Source: Caenibius sp. WL
Lineage (GTDB): Bacteria > Pseudomonadota > Alphaproteobacteria > Sphingomonadales > Sphingomonadaceae
DNA length: 64,000 nucleotides
Direction: 5' to 3'
Assembly: GCF_019803445.1 (NCBI RefSeq)
Contig: NZ_CP081844.1
Coordinates: 1,872,501-1,936,500 of the forward strand
In this document: one piece after another, positions 61,161 to 64,000 of the stretch
How positions within the stretch are numbered: position 1 is the first letter of the stretch
Layout of the letters: each line of letters opens with the position of its first letter
Translations under genes and position numbers: made by a program
The notes under the pieces: model-generated
Told to the model about the DNA's origin: nothing
The model's input: only the letters and a program-made list of their open reading frames with translations
Database searches by the model: none

Positions 61161-62477
61161 TTATCCGCGCGCGCGGATCATTTCCTCGATGTGGACGAAC
61201 TTTTCGCGCGGGGCCCCTTCGCGGGCGGCGCGTTCTTCGGCTTCCTCGATCTTCTTCCAGTCGCGGAAGGTCACGATGTCGAGCTTGCGCGATTCGGCCA
61301 GTGCGTCGAAGCCGGGGCGGCCATCCTTGCGCGCCGCGCCGAGAGCGCCGGAATCGAAGTCTTCCGCGATCTTCTCGATGATCGAGAAGCCATCCGGCCG
61401 GTTGGTGCCGATAGTGCCGGTCGGGCCGCGCCGGGCCCAACCCACGCAGTAGAGCCCGGGCAGGATGCGCCCTTCGTCGTTGGCGAAGCGTCCGGCCCGT
61501 TCGTCGAACGGCACGCCGGGGATGGGGGAAGTGCGATAGCCGATGCAACTGACTAGCAGATCGCAGGGGATCGTCTCGACCTCTCCGGTCGCCACCAGCT
61601 TGCCATCGCGCAGCGCGGTTCGGGAGACTTCCAGCGCTTCGATCCTGCCGTTGCCGATGATCCGTTCGGGCACGCCGAAGAAATGGAAATTCACCTCCTT
61701 GCCGAACTGCCCGCGCTCGCTTTCCGGGATGGCGGCGAAACTGCGCAGATGGCCGACGGATTTGCGCTGCCCCGGTTCGAGCACGGCATCGTCGTCTTCC
61801 GGCGGCAGATCGGCGGGGTTCACGCGCGGACAGGCGTTTTCCAGCTTGCCCAGTTCGCCCAGTTCCTTCGGCGTCATCGCGATCTGGTGGGGGCCGCGCC
61901 GGCCGAGAATGGTGATCGTCTCCAGTTTCGAGCGTTTCAGCAGATCGAGCGCATGGGAAACAATATCGCTGCCCGCGAATTCCGCCTCGGTCTTCGAAAG
62001 GATGCGCGCGACGTCGAGCGCGACGTTGCCCATGCCGACGATCACCGCGTGGCGGCCCGACAGATCGGGATCGAGCGTGGCGAAATTGGGGTGCCCGTTG
62101 TACCAGCCGACGAACGCGGCGCTGCCGAATACGTTGCCCAGTTCCTCACCGGGAATCGCCAGCGGCCGGTCGTTCGGCGCGCCGGTGGCGAAAATCACCG
62201 CGTCGTAGAGCCCCTGCAGTTCATCCACCGTCACATCCTGGCCGACGGAGATATTGCCGACGAACCGGACGTTGTCGGACAGGGCGGTTTTCTCGTAGCG
62301 GTTGGATACGCCCTTGATCGACTGGTGATCGGGCGCCACGCCCGTGCGGATCAGCCCATAGGGGACGGGCAGGCGATCGAAGATGTCGACGCGGACATCG
62401 TCACCCCATTGTTTTTGCGCTGCTTCGGCGGTGTAGTAACCTGCAGGGCCCGAGCCGATGATCGCCAGATGGCGCAT
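61161..62477 (-). CDS. FAD-dependent ferredoxin-NADP+ reductase, adrenodoxin-reductase type (FprA-like)
   Basis: A 438-residue flavoprotein. The FAD loop is IIGSGPAGYYTAE (6-18), YGLIRTGVAPDHQSIK the adrenodoxin-reductase signature, IVGMGNVALDVARIL the NADPH loop, TILGRRGPHQIAMTPKELGELG a conserved block, and WARRGPTGTIGTNRPDG the C-terminal FAD region. It passes electrons between NADPH and a ferredoxin, e.g. for cytochrome P450 or Fe-S assembly. No ferredoxin gene is adjacent. Divergent from lepA. Confidence 0.9.
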   Translation of the reverse strand: MRHLAIIGSGPAGYYTAEAAQKQWGDDVRVDIFDRLPVPYGLIRTGVAPDHQSIKGVSNRYEKTALSDNVRFVGNISVGQDVTVDELQGLYDAVIFATGAPNDRPLAIPGEELGNVFGSAAFVGWYNGHPNFATLDPDLSGRHAVIVGMGNVALDVARILSKTEAEFAGSDIVSHALDLLKRSKLETITILGRRGPHQIAMTPKELGELGKLENACPRVNPADLPPEDDDAVLEPGQRKSVGHLRSFAAIPESERGQFGKEVNFHFFGVPERIIGNGRIEALEVSRTALRDGKLVATGEVETIPCDLLVSCIGYRTSPIPGVPFDERAGRFANDEGRILPGLYCVGWARRGPTGTIGTNRPDGFSIIEKIAEDFDSGALGAARKDGRPGFDALAESRKLDIVTFRDWKKIEEAEERAAREGAPREKFVHIEEMIRARG

Positions 62478-62708
62478 TCAAATTTCTCCCGCTTCGTTCT
62501 CGCTTGCCTTGCTTTCTTCCCTATTTGGCCTCGGGGCACAAGCACTTGCTCTTTGTCGATCGGGCAGAATGCAGAGGCGATGCGGCCGGATTTGCAGAGG
62601 GTTCGGGTGTGGCTGCGGCAGGGCCCATTCCGGCGTGATTCTTCACCCGGTGGGCTGGGATGACAAATTCCGCTGACAGTTCGGGCGCACGCTGCTAACG
62701 GCGCGCGC

Positions 62709-64000
62709 ATGACTGAATTGGCCAACATCCGCAATTTTTCGATTATCGCGCATATCGATCACGGCAAGTCGACGCTGGCCGATCGGCTGATCCAATTCAC
62801 CGGCGGCCTGACCGACCGTGAAATGAGCGAGCAAGTCCTTGATAACATGGACATCGAGCGTGAGCGCGGGATCACGATCAAAGCGCAGACCGTGCGCCTG
62901 AGCTATACCGCCAAGAACGGGCAGACCTATGAGCTGAATCTCATGGATACCCCGGGCCACGTCGATTTCGCTTACGAAGTCAGCCGCAGCCTTGCAGCCT
63001 GCGAAGGGGCGTTGCTGGTCGTCGATGCCGCGCAGGGCGTCGAAGCGCAGACTCTGGCCAATGTCTATCAGTCGATCGAGCACGACCATGAAATCGTGCC
63101 GGTGATCAACAAGATCGATCTGCCCGCCGCCGAGCCGGAGAAAGTGCGGGCGGAGATCGAGGATATCATCGGCATCGATGCGTCCGAAGCCGTGCTGTCG
63201 AGCGCCAAGTCCGGCATCGGTATCGAGGACGTGCTCGAAGCCGTGGTCGCCAAGATTCCGCCGCCGCAGGGTGATCGCGAAGCGGCATTGAAAGCGATGC
63301 TGGTGGATAGCTGGTACGATCCGTACCTCGGCGTCGTCATTCTCGTGCGGGTGATCGACGGGGTGATCAAGAAGGGCCTGCAGGTCAAGTTCATGCAGGG
63401 CGGCACCGAGCATCTGATCGACCGTGTCGGGTGCTTCACGCCCAAGCGCACCGATCTGCCGGAAATCGGGCCGGGTGAAATCGGCTTCATCACCGCGCAA
63501 ATCAAGGAGGTGGAGCAGGCCCGCGTCGGTGACACGATCACCACGGTGAAGAACGGCGCGACACAGGCCCTGCCGGGGTACAAGGAAGTGCAGCCGGTGG
63601 TGTTCTGCGGGCTGTTCCCGATCGACGCCGCCGATTTCGAAAAGCTGCGTGAAAGCATCGGCAAGCTGCGGCTGAACGACGCCAGCTTCAGCTATGAAAT
63701 GGAAACCAGCGCCGCGCTCGGCTTCGGGTTCCGTTGCGGGTTTCTCGGGCTGCTGCATCTGGAAATCATCCAGGAACGGCTGACCCGCGAATACGATCTC
63801 GATCTCATCACCACCGCGCCCAGCGTGGTCTATCGCATCCAGTTGCGCGCTTCGCGGACTGACGATGCAGAGGAAATCCATCTCCATAATCCGGCGGACT
63901 ACCCCGATCCCAGCCGGATCGAGACGATCGAGGAACCGTGGATCAAGGCGGTGATCTACACCCCGGACGAATATCTCGGCTCGATTCTCAAGCTGTGCCA
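62709..64000 (+). CDS. lepA: elongation factor 4 (LepA), 3' end outside window
   Basis: The first 430 residues of a ~600-residue translational GTPase. G1 HIDHGKST (15-22), switch region [13 protein letters not shown]3 DTPGHVDF, G4 NKIDLP and the LepA-specific [33 protein letters not shown] are all visible. It acts in initiation or back-translocation under stress. The reading frame continues past the window edge. ATG 62709 begins the family N-terminus [15 protein letters not shown]. Confidence 0.96.
   Translation, partial: MTELANIRNFSIIAHIDHGKSTLADRLIQFTGGLTDREMSEQVLDNMDIERERGITIKAQTVRLSYTAKNGQTYELNLMDTPGHVDFAYEVSRSLAACEGALLVVDAAQGVEAQTLANVYQSIEHDHEIVPVINKIDLPAAEPEKVRAEIEDIIGIDASEAVLSSAKSGIGIEDVLEAVVAKIPPPQGDREAALKAMLVDSWYDPYLGVVILVRVIDGVIKKGLQVKFMQGGTEHLIDRVGCFTPKRTDLPEIGPGEIGFITAQIKEVEQARVGDTITTVKNGATQALPGYKEVQPVVFCGLFPIDAADFEKLRESIGKLRLNDASFSYEMETSAALGFGFRCGFLGLLHLEIIQERLTREYDLDLITTAPSVVYRIQLRASRTDDAEEIHLHNPADYPDPSRIETIEEPWIKAVIYTPDEYLGSILKLC

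Overview
The window is core chromosome of a high-GC alphaproteobacterium. The order Sphingomonadales (Novosphingobium/Sphingobium/Erythrobacter-like) is the best guess. Reasons: a SapC-family protein, an adrenodoxin-reductase-type FprA, a split AtpF'/AtpF pair with an F0-only atp operon, a FYDLN_acid protein, the neighbourhood lapA-pyrF-trpF-trpBA-accD-folC, and paired inverted repeats built on a TTCGACAGGCTCAGG core that are common in sphingomonad intergenic DNA. Genus cannot be fixed from sequence reading alone. No prophage, transposase, CRISPR array or rRNA is visible.

Layout. 0-13 kb: a 5'-truncated N-formylglutamate amidohydrolase, a structured non-coding stretch, sapC, an FAD-linked 2-hydroxyacid dehydrogenase, a DEAD-box helicase, a UvrD helicase, an MFS symporter, rsmD plus a pseudouridine synthase, and an AmpG-like permease. 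13-24 kb, mostly minus strand: folC, accD, trpA, trpB, then trpF, a SIMPL-domain protein, pyrF, lapA, purB, a TANGO2/NRDE protein and radC. 24-31 kb, plus strand: ydbH-ynbE-ydbL (envelope lipid transport) and the F0 ATP synthase operon atpI-B-E-F'-F. 31-41 kb: a 2-hydroxyacid dehydrogenase, rpsA, an HdeD-like protein, a divergent LysR/YeiH pair, an L,D-transpeptidase with a tiny lipoprotein, cmk, a small membrane protein and aroA. 41-48 kb, plus strand: a FYDLN_acid protein, tRNA-Ala(GGC), ffh, rpsP, rimM, a VapBC toxin-antitoxin module, trmD, rplS, a DUF1287 protein and asd. 48-56 kb: an EmrAB efflux pump with a MarR repressor, an alpha/beta hydrolase, rpsF-rpsR-rplI, an alginate-export-type porin and a Mpl/MurC-like ligase. 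56-64 kb: LD-carboxypeptidase, fabD, an unknown exported protein, fabG, dnaN, FprA and the 5' part of lepA.

How the genes fit together. Most encode housekeeping functions: translation, the tryptophan/pyrimidine/purine/fatty-acid/folate pathways, ATP synthesis and replication. Several concern the envelope: AmpG, the Mpl-like ligase and LD-carboxypeptidase together look like a murein-recycling set, and an L,D-transpeptidase and a YdbH-type lipid bridge are also present. The features most worth a second look are a densely folded untranslated region after sapC with competing helices and its own terminator (805-1080); a VapBC module with a GTATATAC operator inserted between rimM and trmD in a ribosomal operon; three REP-like inverted-repeat pairs; four heptamer repeats just ahead of purB; hairpins on both sides of atpE; and clean operator palindromes at the LysR/YeiH and MarR/EmrAB promoters.
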